The notes under the pieces were generated by a model. The model searched no databases and had not been told where the DNA came from. It saw nothing but the letters and a program-made list of their open reading frames with translations. 50,182 nt of DNA. Source: Actinobacteria bacterium UBA2286 (GTDB taxonomy: Bacteria > Actinomycetota > Coriobacteriia > Anaerosomatales > Anaerosomataceae). The stretch lies in assembly GCA_002345925.1 (NCBI GenBank), contig DDWM01000034.1:9792-59973 (forward strand), written 5' to 3'. A program made the translations under genes and the position numbers. Shown in pieces: positions 49,556-50,182 of the stretch (positions are counted from its first letter, which is position 1; each line of letters opens with the position of its first letter).

Positions 49556-50182
49556 GCGCCTGGCTGCGCCGCATCGGCGGCTACCTCGTCGCTAGCATCG
49601 TGCTGCTTGCGGGTTGGCAGTTGCTCTCGATGGTCGTCGGCTCGCAGGCGCTGCCCGGGCCGGTTCCTGCGCTTTCGGATTTCTTCCGGCTGTTCTTCTC
49701 GGACCTCTTGCCGCATGCGGGCATCAGCGCATGGCGTGTGGTCGCCTCGATGGTGATCGGGGCCGCGATCGCCACACCGCTGGGGCTGGCAATCGGCCGT
49801 AGCCCGAAGATCGATGCCATCGCCGCACCGATGATCTTCCTGACGTACCCGGTTCCCAAGGTCGTCTTCTTGCCGGTCTTGCTCGTACTTCTCGGCATAG
49901 GCAACCTGCCCAAAATCGCGCTCATCACGCTGATCGTGTTCTTCCAGATTCTCGTGACGGCGAGGGACGCGGCGAGGGGGATTCCAGCCTCAGCGGTTCT
50001 GTCGGTGCGGTCGCTCGGCGCAACGCGCTGGCAGGTCTTCCGCCACGTCGTTGTCCCCGCGTCGCTGCCCGACATCTTCACTGCTCTTCGCATCAGTACC
50101 GGGACCGCGATCGCCGTGCTCTTCTTCTCGGAGACGGTGGCCGGCAGCGAAGGCCTGGGCTACTACATCATCGATGCCTGGA
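49552..50182 (+). CDS. ABC transporter permease (SsuC/TauC type), 5' part
   Basis: The frame is open to the window end (210 codons). N-terminal helix LRRIGGYLVASIVLLAGWQLL, then a BPD_transp_1 domain with about five helices visible: ISAWRVVASMVIGAAIATPL, YPVPKVVFLPVLLVLLG, ALITLIVFFQILVTARDAA, and the EAA-like loop RSLGATRWQVFRHVVVPAS, which contacts the ATPase. The final stretch FFSETVAGSEGLGYYIIDAW is typical for the family, so only about 40 residues are missing. Third gene of the operon, coupled to the ATPase by ATGA. Confidence 0.93.
   Translation, partial: MSAWLRRIGGYLVASIVLLAGWQLLSMVVGSQALPGPVPALSDFFRLFFSDLLPHAGISAWRVVASMVIGAAIATPLGLAIGRSPKIDAIAAPMIFLTYPVPKVVFLPVLLVLLGIGNLPKIALITLIVFFQILVTARDAARGIPASAVLSVRSLGATRWQVFRHVVVPASLPDIFTALRISTGTAIAVLFFSETVAGSEGLGYYIIDAW

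Noticed and set aside
1..50182. CRISPR arrays, insertion sequences, prophage or tRNA genes
   Set aside because: No direct-repeat arrays, transposase or integrase frames, or tRNA-like cloverleaf could be found by reading; the holin-like gene stands alone without phage neighbours.

Overview
The window is about 50 kb of GC-rich, gene-dense DNA with many GTG/TTG starts and many 1 to 4 nt stop/start overlaps. The gene content suggests an anaerobic actinobacterium, most likely a Coriobacteriia/Anaerosomatales-type organism (inference, no phylogeny was run). The clues are a UPF0182 membrane protein, an actinobacterial holin-X-type protein, several PspC proteins, a TTG-started NRAMP-related magnesium transporter like those known from Eggerthella, a large multiheme c-type cytochrome, a bis-[4Fe-4S] protein and a full-length T-box leader. 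I see no tRNA or rRNA gene, CRISPR array, insertion sequence or prophage. It reads as ordinary chromosome.

Layout. 1-2.5 kb: two ABC-2 exporter permeases, a DMT exporter and a convergent acylphosphatase. 2.5-9 kb: a histidine-kinase-like protein that lacks its phospho-acceptor histidine, two membrane/coiled-coil proteins, a ferredoxin-like protein, a tiny CxxCH membrane protein, a hemolysin III protein and a double UspA protein. 9-13.2 kb: a molybdopterin lipoprotein, a GGDEF-EAL protein, an FNR-type flavoprotein and two small proteins. 13.2-26.1 kb: two paralogous two-gene cassettes (HEAT-repeat protein followed by an HD-GYP protein) in opposite orientations. Between them lie a CNNM/CorC protein, a PspC/toastrack envelope-stress cluster, an amidohydrolase, a methyltransferase and Maf. 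26.1-37.3 kb: UPF0182, an RlpA-like protein behind a long structured leader, a holin-like pair, a T-box-controlled aminotransferase-Ddl operon, YtxH and PRC-barrel proteins, GNAT, YbaK and a polysaccharide deacetylase. 37.3-41.6 kb, minus strand: a magnesium operon, with promoter, M-box riboswitch, intrinsic terminator, MgtE-like protein and NRAMP-related transporter, followed by 5-formyl-THF cyclo-ligase. 41.7-46.1 kb: an orphan solute-binding lipoprotein with a multiheme cytochrome that carries Ig-like domains. 46.1-50.2 kb: a HAD phosphatase, a GNAT protein and an SsuABC/TauABC-type ABC operon that runs off the window.

The parts that work together most clearly are these. The magnesium operon has its riboswitch legible to the level of an antiterminator that competes with the terminator. 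The T-box operon ties an aminotransferase and D-Ala-D-Ala ligase to tRNA charging. The c-di-GMP-related genes are one GGDEF-EAL protein and two HD-GYP proteins, each HD-GYP protein coupled to a HEAT-repeat partner with a shared N-terminal module. The cell-envelope genes are PspC/toastrack, RlpA-like, Ddl, deacetylase and holin-like. Extracellular electron transfer is suggested by the multiheme protein, the small CxxCH protein and the Fe-S protein.
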